From Holacanthus passer (lineage: Eukaryota; Chordata; Actinopteri; Pomacanthidae): 64,000 nucleotides of DNA. This document shows positions 1 through 10,344 of the stretch, in pieces (position 1 is the first letter of the stretch; each line of letters begins with the position of its first letter). Below the pieces are notes generated by a model that saw only the letters and a list, made by a program, of their open reading frames with translations, was not told the DNA's origin and searched no databases. The position numbers and the translations under genes are program-made. The stretch is taken from NCBI GenBank assembly GCA_025331565.1, contig JAFREQ010000040.1, positions 2,435,501 through 2,499,500 on the forward strand, written 5' to 3'.

Positions 1-946
1 TATTTCCCCATTAATCTGCTCTTAATAAGAAATTTGACTCCTCTTCTTTAGACCACAGGCAACAGCCAGACTCAATGGGATCATTTGATGGCAAAAGACT
101 GCATTTTGCTTTTATAATATGGTACAAGAAAGCTGTTGAATTAGCTTGAGAAATTTCAAATTGCTGCATAGAATGGGTTACTATTGCCAAATGGGTTGCA
201 TAAATTAACTGTAAATGATGACGATCCATTTGTGAACTGTGTGGAAAGGCTAATGATGATGAAAGCAATAACAGCGTGCCAATTAAGTCAAGTGCAGAGG
301 AATCGTTCTGAAGCTGCTGCTCCATTGATGAAACATAATTCATCCAAAAGGACAGACGCAACTTCCCAGTTGTGTTAATAAAAATAAAACTAACAGCTGG
401 TTGAAAACAGTTTTTTTTTCTCTCAGTAAAAAAAAACAAAAACATTTAATTGAGATGTAAAATGAAAAACAGCATAATTTACCCCAAATTACTTTTGAAT
501 TCCGTCGCCTAACAAGGTTGTAAAGACACACACACAAACACATTTGCATCTGCTCGTCTGTTTTAATGCTGGTTCATGTTTAAAGTCAGATTTGTGTAAA
601 TGGACATGGTATATCTCTAAAATTGAAGTTGGAGTTGTTCTGGGTTGGTGTGCGCTCAGTGTCTCACTGTGATAAATTATTATAAACAAAGCCTCAGATC
701 CCATTATAAAAGAACCAAAACAGACTCAATATGTTTCTCCTGCATTGTCATTATTCAAACTGAAATACGTTATTCTGTTTTGCAGCAGTGGCGTCTAGGA
801 GCCTAACTACAGGAAAGATTTATAGGAGATCAGAAGAAAAGGAAACATAATATGCCTATAAGCAGGATTTCTATGGAGCAAAAAGCTTTATAGCTTTCTA
901 AACTGCTGTAAAACAACATTCTTATGATTTTTAAACTTATCACTGG
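1..946. other. Intronic DNA with no recognised feature
   Basis: AT-rich sequence with short A/T runs and a small CA-rich patch near 525-540. The open frames here are short and show no family motif. I see nothing that supports a gene or a defined repeat. Confidence 0.5.
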
Positions 947-980
947 CAGTGGTGGAAGAAGTACTCAGATCTTTTACTTA

Positions 981-1137
981 CAAGCCTGATTCCAAAAAAA
1001 AGTAAGGACGCTGTGTGAAACGTGATTGCATAAAGAATATTACTATATGGGCTCAGGAACACTTCATAAAACCATTGATTTTTGAGTTTTTATATACGTT
1101 TAATACAACATCCCAACTTTTTTTGGAATCGAGTTTG
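981..1137 (+). mobile_element. Tc1-like miniature element (157 bp) with TA target duplication
   Basis: The ends are CAAGCCTGATTCCAAAAAAA and, inverted on the right, CAAACTCGATTCCAAAAAAA, matching at 17 of 20 positions. TA dinucleotides flank both sides (979-980 and 1138-1139), as expected for Tc1/mariner insertion. The interior keeps the family phrase GGGCTCAGGAACACTT, which in longer copies lies in the transposase region. It is internally deleted and nested in the hAT-like element. Confidence 0.75.
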
Positions 1138-1339
1138 TATGAATGACTCAAAAAAGAACATATGATCCAAGTGCCTTCTGCCTCAAAGCCCTTGAATATG
1201 TATGTGTTATCTTGTAATGCAGAAGGGGAGAGAGAGAGAGGGAAGAAGAAAACAAAGTGATACGTTGGATAATTTTACTTTGGACCTAAACCTGAAAAGT
1301 TTTCAGGAGAAATATCTCTTAGAAAGGAAATTCTAAAAT

Positions 1340-1480
1340 TTCATTGAGCAGACGCTTTTATCAAAAGCGAAATACATCTGAGAGTTAGAAGCAGTTGTGA
1401 ATGAAGACAGTCATTGTGGGCAATTTGGGATTCAGTGTCTTGCCCAAGGATTGAACCACCAACTAGTTATTGCTTTTATT
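1340..1480. repeat. Teleost dispersed-repeat fragment
   Basis: The phrase GCAGACGCTTTTATC followed by AAAGCGAAATACAT resembles a very common fish repeat (GCAGACGCTTTTATCCAAAGCGACTTACA). A second phrase, GTGTCTTGCCCAAGGATTGAACC, resembles the degenerate tail of another fish repeat. I recognise these from memory only, and the boundaries are approximate. Confidence 0.45.
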
Positions 1481-1690
1481 TAAGGGATTACAAGCCAAAA
1501 GGTTGGGAACCATTGGTGTCATCTTTAAAAAATACACTGTATTTTATAAGCTTATCATATATTTTTTTAAAATCTAAAATCTTGACCTGAAAAGTCGCTA
1601 TAACAGTCTGATAAATATAATGAAGTAAAAAGTACAACATTCAAAATGTAGTACCTCAACATTGTACTTAAGTGCAGTACTTTCCACCAC

Positions 1691-3471
1691 AGTATCGTAT
1701 GACATCCCTCAACCATCACACTTGCCAACACTGTACGCTGAAGGCTGCTTCCATTTCTGAAATCCTGACCCTGATCATGTCGTCGCAGGCAGAGCAATAG
1801 GGAGAAAGATACATTTTTGGCCTTGAGACCTCTCATCTCTCACCACCAGATAACACTAAGAAAATGAAACCAGGAAAGCTGTACAGCATTTTTTTTTTTC
1901 TTCCTTCTGCTCCCCCCTTGCAACCTATGAGTTCCAGACTGTTCTGACACATGTAATGGTGAATATTATCATGTTAGTCTGCCACAAATGAGATAAAATC
2001 ACTAAATTGGTCCTCTAAGACTTCTCAATTCCGCTCATGGTGGGCTGGTGTCCTGCAGGTTTTTGTTCCATTACAGTTTCTGTGCCGTGAGAGTTAATGA
2101 GCCACAGCCGGTCTGTATCTATCCATCTGTAGCAGGGGGGAGCGAAAACCTGCAGGATACTAACTTCTCAAGCGACCAGAATCGAGCTCCTCGAGGTTAA
2201 GCTTTTGTTGAAGTATTTTCATGTTTGCAGCTTGTTTTATTGCCGCAGAGCGGTTCATAGCACAGAAAAGCGCGTTGCAATTAGTCACCAGAGAGTTTGG
2301 ATTTATGTTGTAATATTTACTCTACGTTTAAATAGACTTTAATATATCTGAAGAACACTAGCTTTTATTGGCCACTAAAGTCTAAATGCAGATTGCGTGC
2401 ATTATGAAAATTTATATAACGCACTCCAGAGGCCCCCTTACATATACTCATGTTATTTATGTTGTGTCTTGTTCGACCAGCACTGCTGATACCCCTGTTT
2501 AGCAGAGATTGATGCCTTAGCGGGGCTTCAGGATGAGAACTATAATCAAAGTCCAGGCGCAGGGATTGATTCCTTCATGTTCATCCATGCTGCGATTTCC
2601 ACGCGGCGCTCAGGCTACAGTGGCTCAGCCATTACAGGCACAAAGTCCTTCAGCGCCTCCAAAATCAATACCTTTTGGGATCTCGCAGCCTTGAGCGTAT
2701 ACGGAGGGAAGCCTTTGAGGTGATAGCTGTGTTCGTTTTATGTGGTGGGTCTAATCATTTTTACAGGCTCTATATCTCAGAGCCGTGTAAAGCTGCTCAG
2801 GATAAACAATCTGCCTCCATTTACGCCGCAGTGATCTCACCTTTCTGACAAATTTGTGCGCACTTAGGCCGCAGAGGCGCCGTACATCCTCCGTGCCCTT
2901 TGACTTGCAGTAGTATTGACTGTTTGAAGTCACTGGTGGAAGCTTTAATTACCCATTACCCCGATAAAATTGCATTTCTAGAGAAATTCACTGTCCCAGA
3001 TGTCTCTTATATTCAACTTAAAAAGACAGAGTATTGGATTTAGCTTCAAAATCTAGTTTATTGTCATGACCAGTTTATTGCACTCAAATGATTAAAAGAC
3101 TATTTTCTTTGAAGCACCTGAAAGCCTTGGTTTAAAATCAAAGTGTTTCTTTATAAAATGTATTCGTGACTAAAACACAAGCAATTGTTGTCATGTTTAA
3201 GAAACAAAAATCCTTAATTATTAGGAAGCTAAGAAATTATTGAAGCTTCATTAATAAAGTTGTCAATCAAATTTGAAATCAATATTTGATCGCTCGTGAG
3301 ATTTTAATGTTTTTTTTTTTTTAGGTTGATGACGTCATAAATTATGATGACAAACATTTGCATCTTCATTCAAAAACCTCAGTAGAAGCGTTGAATTTAA
3401 AAATAAATAAATAAATAGAAGTTGTGCGATGGGATGAGGATGGCTTTTCCCCACCAACTGTAAATTCCCAG
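1691..3471. other. Intronic DNA, mostly without recognised features
   Basis: Apart from the small inverted-repeat element at 2048-2162 this stretch looks single-copy. The part from about 2200 to 2960 is somewhat richer in GC and less repetitive, and its short open frames have no domain. It could hold conserved non-coding DNA, but nothing in the sequence proves that. Confidence 0.4.
2048..2162. mobile_element. Small inverted-repeat (MITE-like) element
   Basis: The left arm GTCCTGCAGGTTTTTGTTCC is matched, inverted, by the right arm GGAGCGAAAACCTGCAGGAT. The whole unit is about 115 bp with no coding potential. CTGCAGGTTTTTGTTCCA is a recurring phrase in vertebrate dispersed repeats. The family assignment is open. 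Confidence 0.5.
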
Positions 3472-3770
3472 TTTAAAGGTTTCTTTAAAAGCATGGTTTG
3501 ACATTTTGGGAAATATATTTATTTGCTTTTTTGCTGAGCGTTCAATACCTGTCTGTTATATTAGCTTCACATAGAGACTGGAAACAGGCAGAAATGATTG
3601 GCTATAACAAAATCCACCTGCAAGCACCTCTAAAACTCACTATTCATTAGTGAGTTTTAGAGGTGCTGTTATATGTTATATATGTTTTGTTTGTGTGAAA
3701 AGGACAAGTTGTGGTTCTACAGACATTATGTGAGATATTTCTCGGCCTTGAACAGTGATGTTTCAAAGCA
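3472..3770 (+). mobile_element. Percomorph foldback-type repeat, copy 1
   Basis: The copy starts near TTTAAAGG and contains the family phrases ACATTTTGGGAAATAT, TTTGCTTTTTTGCTGAGCG, GACTGGAAACAGGC, AAATCCACCTGC and AGCACCTCTAAA. It continues with GGACAAGTTGTGGTT and TATTTCTCGGCC. The same order of phrases recurs at 9602, 10345, 37140, 47495 and 48120 in this window, which identifies a dispersed family directly from the sequence. No transposase is encoded. Confidence 0.75.
3623..3667. repeat. Perfect 20-bp hairpin with 5-nt loop
   Basis: AGCACCTCTAAAACTCACTA (3623-3642) is followed by TTCAT and then by its exact reverse complement (3648-3667). It sits inside the foldback repeat, and its arms are the family's own AGCACCTCTAAA phrase, so it is a transposon-derived palindrome rather than a microRNA candidate. 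Confidence 0.9.
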
Positions 3771-4948
3771 ACATTGCTGCAAGTCAGAAAGGCTTTGTTG
3801 TTGTAACAGGGAACATTGCATTATGTTCCAGTTTATCCAAAGTTTACACAGAACCTGAAACTGAACTGATTTTAAACGGCTTGATATTTGATCAGGTTAC
3901 AACAGAAAATTTCAGCCTTGGCTCGCTGTTCGCAGCACACACAACCAAATTTCATACTCGGTGACTGGATGTTCCTGACCGAAGTACACCTTGTGAGTCA
4001 TATCTGACTTTTCTCCTTAAGTAGGCAGACTTGAACCTTTGACCTGTAATGCAGTTGCTCATCTGATGTGCTGATGATTCAGGCGGGAGAGCTTTGCGTC
4101 TGTCGGAGCCTTGGAAGAGCTCCAACACTCACCTAATGTTGTCTATGCAGAACAGGACTGAAAATGAAGAGCGCTTCACTTCCAGATCCGTGGACACCTG
4201 AAATACCTTCTTACATCACACTCATATATGAAGCTGATAGAAAAAAGGGTCTTCTGGGCTTTTCTGTCTAATGTCTGCTGCAAAACAAACATCAAACCGG
4301 AGCTCACATATGGAACGGACAGGCATTGGGAAAATGTTTGTATGACGGTTTACATTCATATGAAAGAAATGTCTCTGAAGTCATCCATATCACAGAATTG
4401 AAAAAGCATATTCTGAAAACTGCAAACCAGTAACTCTGATGTTTGTTGCTACGAATTACCAGACGCACAAAAGGCAATAATGCTTGTGCCGGCACGGAGC
4501 GCAACAGTAATTCCTCAAAATATCTCACAGCGATGTTGCAATACTCCGCGTCCCTCATCAGTGATCAACATGCTAATTGGGCCTGAAATTTGAAGGGAGA
4601 AAAGTCTTTTCTAATCTCCACGAAGAACGGGGCCTGCTCCGTCACTCATTAACCCTCCTGTTGTGTTCCGGTCAAATCTGACCGATTTACATGTTTCCCC
4701 TCTAAAAAAGTGCAGTAAATTTCATCCGTTTGTCATGAGGTTCCATGACTTTGTTCACACGTGGCATTTGAACACATAAAAAAAATTTGAAATATTTTTA
4801 CAAAAATTTGTGTGTTTTATGGAACTTGTATACACCCATGGTGTTCCCGGTCAAAAATGACCGGCCATTGGAAATGAATGGGAAAGACTACAATTAGTGT
4901 ATAAAACCACTCTCCTTTCTCACACAACATGCAGGTGTCTTTGAGCAG

Positions 4949-4961
4949 ACACACACACATG

Positions 4962-4989
<28 letters not shown>
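4949..4989. repeat. CA microsatellite
   Basis: A nearly pure AC run with one interrupting ATGC, at the left border of the CCCTAA-containing repeat. Confidence 0.9.
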
Positions 4990-4992
<3 letters not shown>

Positions 4993-5267
4993 TTGTTTCA
5001 CTATCCCAATGGGGACATTCAATTGACATAATGCATTCCCTAGCCCCTTACTCTTATCCTAACCATCACAACTGAATACCTAACCCTAACCTTTACCCTA
5101 ACCCTAAACTGAATCTAATTGTAACCCTAATTCTAAAACCAAGTCTTAACCCTCAAAAAGCAGTCTGGCCCCATGGGGACCTCAATTTTGTCCCCACGGT
5201 GACAGGATGTCCCCATAGGTGGGTGTGTAGTCAAGTTAGAGTCCACACTGGGATATAAAAACAGGCA
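4990..5267. repeat. Teleost repeat with degenerate CCCTAA units, between CA tracts
   Basis: GGGGACATTCAATTGACATA and ATGCATTCCCTAGCCCCTTA are followed by degenerate CCTAACCCTAAC units (about 5060-5165), then by GTCCCCACGGTGACAGGATG. This order matches a dispersed fish repeat normally bordered by CA microsatellites, as here. The CCCTAA-like units are part of that repeat and do not mark a telomere. Confidence 0.65.
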
Positions 5268-5339
5268 CAGTCACACACACTCACACACACTCACACACAC
5301 ACACACACACTCACAGATACACACACACACACACACACA
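5268..5339. repeat. Interrupted CA microsatellite
   Basis: AC repeats broken by regular ACTC units, at the right border of the CCCTAA-containing repeat. Confidence 0.9.
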
Positions 5340-6145
5340 GTTCCTTGAAGAACTTGGCAAAAGCATGGTGGAGCCCCTCATTCAAGGGCGCTGACACCTT
5401 CCACGAACGCCATTCTCTGCTGCATTGGTGAGAGACATGCAAGCAAAAGCAGCTAAAAAGATATAAAAAGATAAAAACAAGCTTTGTGTGCCACACATGT
5501 GGTGTATACATTTGCAAAGAGCATGCAATGACCTCAGTACATTGCTCAACATGCTCATGAGAGGACAAAACTGAGGAACATTGGGATGACACTATGGCAC
5601 TGTCATTTTCAGAGCTACAATAGAAAATTGTGAATGTGTTCATACAGTGTATGTTTAAGCATTACTTTTGTAGTATAGTTAAGTTGTCCCTGTACATTTG
5701 GGCTTTTGTTTTCAGTAAAAATCATAACGGTCAGTTTTGACCGGGAACACAAAAGTTGTTATTTTGTGCCACAGTTTAGAAAATTTAACTGGTTTCAAAA
5801 AGGTGATTTTGGTAAACATTTCAGTGAAGTACTCTGTGATAAATAGTAGAATAGATTTCATCTTAGTATTTGAAATACTCAAAATAATATGTACATAATG
5901 CTTTATTCCCTAAAAAAACGAGTGGTATGAGCTGAGGTAAATGAGGACTGCAGGACATACACAGCAAATACAAGGTCAAAACTTGTACTGCTTACAAGAG
6001 CTGAAGTTGATAAAAAGATCTAATACAATATTAGGTGATAATATATGTATTATTGTGGATTTATAAGGGAATAAAATGATCCCGGTCAAAAGTGACCGGG
6101 AACACTATGAGTGTGAGCCTGAAACGAACACAACAGGAGGGTTAA

Positions 6146-8970
6146 AGCAGACTTCTAATTCGTCCGGTCTCATTATATTGACACAGCGCAGGAATTCGTC
6201 TGGTCACTGTGGGGAAAATGTCATGGATCATGCTAATGATTGAAACTCCGACTTATTCCCACAGAGCTCATAATTGCCTTCTCCTGCTGTGCCATTTTTC
6301 TTATGATTAATGCTATTTTTCCCCCACCCAGAATTATTCTTTCTGATGAATGCTGCTCAGTGTCTGTGCTTGATTACACGAGCTTGTTTGTTCATCAAAA
6401 TACTGATCAATCTCACAAGGCACTTGGGGTCACACTTTATCAGGGATGCCTGGTTTGAGCTCAGAATTTGTCTAAAGGAGAAAAATGTTCAATATTTGAT
6501 GTCCAACACTTCCCGTTCCCTGATTTGAATATTAGTGAGAACGTATCTCTTCTCCCTTGGCCAATTCAGGTCAGTCAAGAGTCACTCATATCAAAATTCA
6601 TGATGGCACACGGCTCTTAAAAAAATCATTTTCTACACATCTTGCTAGTTGATCATTTTTGCTTTAACTATATCTTTGGCTGCTGTCCACATTGGTTTTA
6701 TTTACATCAGTCATAGTATATTAGTGTAGGGCACCATTTATGATCCTGAATTCTTGCTAATACTTGTACTTTTTTTAGTTTGAAACTCTTGGTAGCCACA
6801 TTACGTTTTTAGCTTTTTGAAAAATCTGAATGCCAATTAGAGGGACGTTCCACATTACTGCTGCAGATTCGACCTTGACATAACCGGCACACAAAATGCA
6901 AACGCAAGTTTGACTGGAATGGAAGAGAGTAGATGACTTGGAGTGCTATTATACAAGAAAGATAAAGGAAAACAGTTCAAAAACACGTCATCAGAATTGA
7001 CTGTGCCATGAGGGACAGAGCGGCATCTGCCCCTTTTATGATTCCACTTAAGCACTTGTGATGAATACCAGACCTTCTCTCGCTCTACATCGACTGAAAA
7101 GAGGAGATACATAAGTGAGATTGTTTCATCACAGAGGATATACGTTGTTTTGACACCATATTGGCTGAGATGTGGTCACAGTCGTGATGCGTCTCGCCGC
7201 TCTCTCCTGTGATGACAACAGTTCTGTCAGGACTTCAACATGAATGACAGCAGCTGTTAACCCTCCAAACAAGCAGGCAGGAGCTGCTCTGCCGAGATTA
7301 GTCAAGCTTCTAAAAATATCTCCAGACATTAAACTGAATAAAAGACGAGCTGCCGTGTCAGCGGGAGCTCTGGGGTGGTTCCCTGATAACAAGACGAGAC
7401 CCCCATATGGGCCATAAACTGGAGTTTTCTCCCAGGGAAGTTCCCTATTAAAAATTAAATTTTCATTTTAATAGGAAGATTCAATTATTTTTCTTTGTTA
7501 CATAATTGCTTAGGTTATTTGTGTTTCGGCTTTCATGGCTGTGTTTTGCTAATTTTTCATTGAGTTATTAGGGAAACAGTGTCTCTAGGTTGCAACGTGT
7601 GGGAAATGTCAAAGTTTCAATATTTTAATCAATAAAATAAATAAATAAATAAAACCAGTAAGGTGGAGTCATTGATCCAGCATTCAACTTATAACATATC
7701 AGCAGTGTCATATAAGTAACATAACCTGGTAATATCAGCTTGGTTAGCATGAAGACGGGGATCTGGAGACTTTTCTGTGAAAAACAGTTTATATAAAGTA
7801 CCAGTGTTGCAACAAGTACAGTGGACAAATACCAAGATATTGTCAATGACCCTTTATTGCCATTAATTAGAAGTTTGCCAAGAAGCCACTGTAGTTGATG
7901 AACATATGCACGTTGTTTATGTTCTGGAAGTTATGATGCTTTAATATGTTGGGCCTTGTTGAATTTAGCTGATTTTGTAATATTATAGGCTTACAGTACA
8001 CAAAAGTTGTGTCATTACTACATTACTACACACAGAGACCAAGAGCAATGTGGACGGGGCTTTGAATGAAATTGAATTTTCTATAGTTTATAGTTTAGTA
8101 ATTGTTTGTATGTCTTCATGTTGATAAATGAAATGGACTTGGTTGTTCTGGAGGTCTTTCTGTGGTTGATCCAGGTCAGTGGTGGAGTGTGGCGTGCCGC
8201 TGAAGGGCGGGGTGTAACAGCTGTTATTAACATGCATGTGTCTGTACTACAGCACATTTAAACTTGGTCAAAGGTGATTTCTCTCAGAATTATATCATTC
8301 TGGTGTTTGAAGGGACGGAGAGTGTAGATAAATGACTTGGCGTTAGCGGATCTCATCACCTCGTTTGGCAGACCGGCGTTTGGCAGCGAGCTCTGTGGCT
8401 GTCGAGTGTAAACTGGCAGCTGGTGGATAGTGGTCTGTAGCCTGAATGTCCCCGTTAAACTTATATCATATCATTGTTCTGAGCTGAAGTATTCTGAATG
8501 CTGACCTTTAGGATGTGGAGCTGTGAAGGAAACTGTCTTAGCTGTCTGTGAAGAGTAAAATGGCATTAGCCGCTAAAATGCAGAGCTGTCATTATTGTTA
8601 GGGCTCATCTGTCACATTTAAAAGCCTTTACATTGCCACCTTTTACACAGTGTAGTAACATCTAACAACCTAAAATACATTGTAGAAACTGCCTCAACAT
8701 ACTGTAATTACTTAAAGTGCTTCTCCTTACATTTTGTGCTGCTGAAGTTTTCAGTTTCCATCAGTGCTGCACGATCTTTCCTCTGTCTATAAAACCAAGG
8801 TGATTCATAATAACTGCAGTTCTGCTTCTGTTTATCACCAACAAACCTCAAATGTACATTGAAAGACTTCTTCTGTGCAAGATATTTTCCTCTGTGAAGC
8901 TCACACAGCTCACAACAGCTTTCATGAAACTGATTGATATGACACACCGGTTGCATCTCCAGTGAGTCAT
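6146..8970. other. Intronic DNA with no recognised feature
   Basis: Non-repetitive, AT-rich sequence. Short frames such as those near 6855-7112 and 7129-7392 (minus) carry no family motif and no convincing splice sites. I see no repeat boundaries here. Confidence 0.45.
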
Positions 8971-8973
8971 ATC

Positions 8974-9095
8974 AATCAGTGGCGGGCCGAACGGAAACTC
9001 GAGCCGTGCGAGGCAAAGCTTATAACTTTAGAAAAAGTTACTGATGCGATTCGTCAAGCCAGCAACAAAATGTAATATGAGAACAGGCGCTGTCA
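8974..9095. mobile_element. hAT-like element end fragment
   Basis: CAGTGGCGGGCCGAACGG resembles the CAGTGGCGGGCCGTG terminus of a fish hAT-type repeat. The later phrase ACTGATGCGATTCGTCAAGCC also fits my memory of that family. Only one end is visible and it stops just downstream of the second tetraspanin exon. Confidence 0.4.
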
Positions 9096-9160
9096 CATCA
9101 ACACAGCCTTGTGTTTAAAGTCGGCAATGGCATCGAAAATCGTCCTGGAAAATAACTTAC

Positions 9161-9352
9161 TGTCAGCAGCAGAGGACGGCTCTCTTTGACAGCTCCCACA
9201 CAGCCCAGACAGCCAATCACCATGATGATGGTCCCCACCGCGATGAGCAGGTTGGCCGCCGACAGGGAGGGAAGGGATGATGACAGGGTGGCAAAGTTGC
9301 CCTGGGTCACCGAGAGCCAGACTCCCACCCCCAGTATGCCGCATCCTCCCAG
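9161..9352 (-). CDS. tspan4/tspan9: Tetraspanin (TSPAN4/TSPAN9 group), second coding exon
   Basis: This 192-bp exon encodes 64 residues. It is preceded by a CTCTGCAG acceptor (9353-9360) and followed by a GTAAGT donor (9160-9155). It begins LGGCGILGVGVWL, completing TM1 after FFNLLFW of the first exon in phase 0. The small extracellular loop SVTQGNFATLSSSLPSLSAAN follows, then TM2 (LLIAVGTIIMVIGCLGCVGAV), the short inner loop KESRP and the start of TM3 (LLLT). The QGNFATLS and PSLSAANL signatures are characteristic of TSPAN4 and TSPAN9. From memory the LGGCG, FATLSSS, AANLL and LLLT pieces resemble TSPAN4, while the LSV-QGNF and IA-GT pieces resemble TSPAN9, so I do not choose between them. 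The usual inner-loop ENKC is ESRP here, so a normally palmitoylated cysteine is missing. Later exons are not visible in this window. Confidence 0.93.
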
Positions 9353-9601
9353 CTGCAGAGGAAGCACAAAGAGACGCGAGGCTGTCAGACTAACGGCACA
9401 GTCGAACTCACGCTAAACAGAAAACAGTCAAACACGGCGGCGCATAAAAATATGAGCAGACGTGCCGTGGCTTTCGGTTTGTTTTTTAAACTGCATGCCA
9501 GCGAGAGCGTACAAAGATTAAAGAGAGAAAACTCTTGTCAAAAAACTCAACAAGGGAGAGAAAAGATCAACAGAGGTAACGGAGCGAAGCAACCTGAGCC
9601 A

Positions 9602-9705
9602 CCAAACGACCTGTTTGAAGAAACATTTCTACATATGGGAAAATGTGTTTATTTGCTTTTTTTTTGCAGAGAGACGAGCGAGAAGATTGAGACATCTGTC
9701 ACATC
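9602..9705 (+). mobile_element. Foldback-type repeat, copy 2 (truncated)
   Basis: The phrases ATATGGGAAAATGTGTTTAT, TTTGCTTTTTTTTTGCAGAG and GAGAAGATTGAGACATCTG match the left part of the family seen at 3472 and 48120. It is cut short next to the Tc1-like element at 9719. Confidence 0.55.
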
Positions 9706-9718
9706 TGTCCAGTGAACA

Positions 9719-10339
9719 CAAGCCCGATTTTAAAAAGGTTAGGCTGCTGTGTGAAACATAAATAAAACAGACATATACTCAATTGAAAACAGTACAAAGA
9801 CAATATATTGATTTCTGTAAGTATCTGCTTATTCTGAATTTGACGGCAGCAACATGTTTCAAACAAATTGGGACAGGAGCAACAAAAGACTGTGAAAGTT
9901 GTGGACTGATCCAAAAACACCTGTTTGGATCATTCCACAGGTAAACAGGTTCATTGGTAACAGGTGATAGTATCATGATTGGGTATGAAAGGTTCATCCT
10001 GGAAAGACTCAGTCGTTCACAAGCGAGGATGGAGAGAGGTTGTCAAACACATGATAGATAGATAGATGCTTTATCGATCCTTTACAGGAAATTACTTTGT
10101 TACAGCAGCTACATTGAGACTCAGAAAAAAACCCACAACCGTACAAAACAACCAAAAATAAGCAATAAATAAAGAATATATACAGAATACAATATGTAGA
10201 AATATGTAATACAAAATAAAATGAGGATATTACTACGTGGACACTTTGTAAAACCATTATTGGTAAAAACAGTTTGTAAATGATTGCTTCCTGTTGTTAT
10301 TTACATTTTGACATCCCAAATTTTTTAGAATCACAGTTG
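9719..10339 (+). mobile_element. Tc1-like element, internally deleted, with nested retroposon
   Basis: The left end is CAAGCCCGATTTTAAAAAGG. The right end is AAATTTTTTAGAATCACAGTTG followed by TA. Between them lie CAACATGTTTCAAACAAATT, GGGACAGGAGCAACAAAAGA, CACCTGTTTGGATCATTCC and CTCAGTCGTTCACAAGCGAG, the conserved 5' non-coding part of a Tc1-type transposon. The same block occurs at 13976. The transposase region is missing, so the copy cannot encode an enzyme. Confidence 0.75.
10050..10220 (-). mobile_element. Non-LTR retroposon 3' fragment with GATA tail, nested
   Basis: GATAGATAGATAGATGCTTT is followed by ATCGATCCTTTACAGGAAAT and TTGTTACAGCAGC. This is the inverted 3' end of a common fish retroposon (ATAGATACTTTATTGATCC type). 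It interrupts the Tc1-like copy at a point where the related copy at 13976 continues without it, which proves the nesting order. Boundaries are good to about 10 bp. Confidence 0.6.
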
Positions 10340-10344
10340 TATGA

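Larger units (their letters stand above)
947..1690 (+). mobile_element. hAT-like non-autonomous element, interrupted by other repeats
   Basis: The left end reads CAGTGGTGGAAGAAGTACT and the right end reads AGTACTTTCCACCAC, an inverted match. This is the outline of a common teleost element with hAT-style CAGTGGTGG termini. The right part (about 1600-1690) keeps the typical alternation of AAGTA and TACTT motifs. The middle is replaced by a Tc1-like insertion (981-1137) and by a second repeat fragment (about 1340-1480). No transposase frame is present. Confidence 0.6.
4649..6145. mobile_element. piggyBac-like non-autonomous element with perfect 20-bp terminal repeats
   Basis: The element begins TTAACCCTCCTGTTGTGTTC at 4649 and ends with its exact reverse complement at 6145. 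TTAA at both ends and the CCC that follows fit piggyBac insertion specificity. Internal palindromes of the form CGGTCA-n-TGACCG lie near 4847-4864, 5729-5743 and 6081-6100. The reading frames are short, with no transposase domain. A microsatellite-linked repeat with CCCTAA-like units (about 4940-5340) lies inside, so the 1.5 kb length is partly later growth. Confidence 0.8.
1..9160 (-). other. Start of the next tetraspanin intron; later exons not found
   Basis: The second exon has a good donor at 9160-9155, so the gene must continue at lower coordinates. I looked on the minus strand for the TM3 exon and for the large extracellular loop with its CCG motif, and saw neither. The remaining exons probably lie left of position 1, which would make this intron longer than 9 kb. 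A small exon of about 75 bp could still have been missed by eye. Confidence 0.6.

Noticed and set aside
3623..3667. MicroRNA precursor hairpin
   Set aside because: The arms are perfectly paired, only 20 bp long with a 5-nt loop, and consist of a transposon-family phrase.
5060..5165. Interstitial telomere
   Set aside because: The CCCTAA units are degenerate and belong to a dispersed fish repeat with recognisable flanks.
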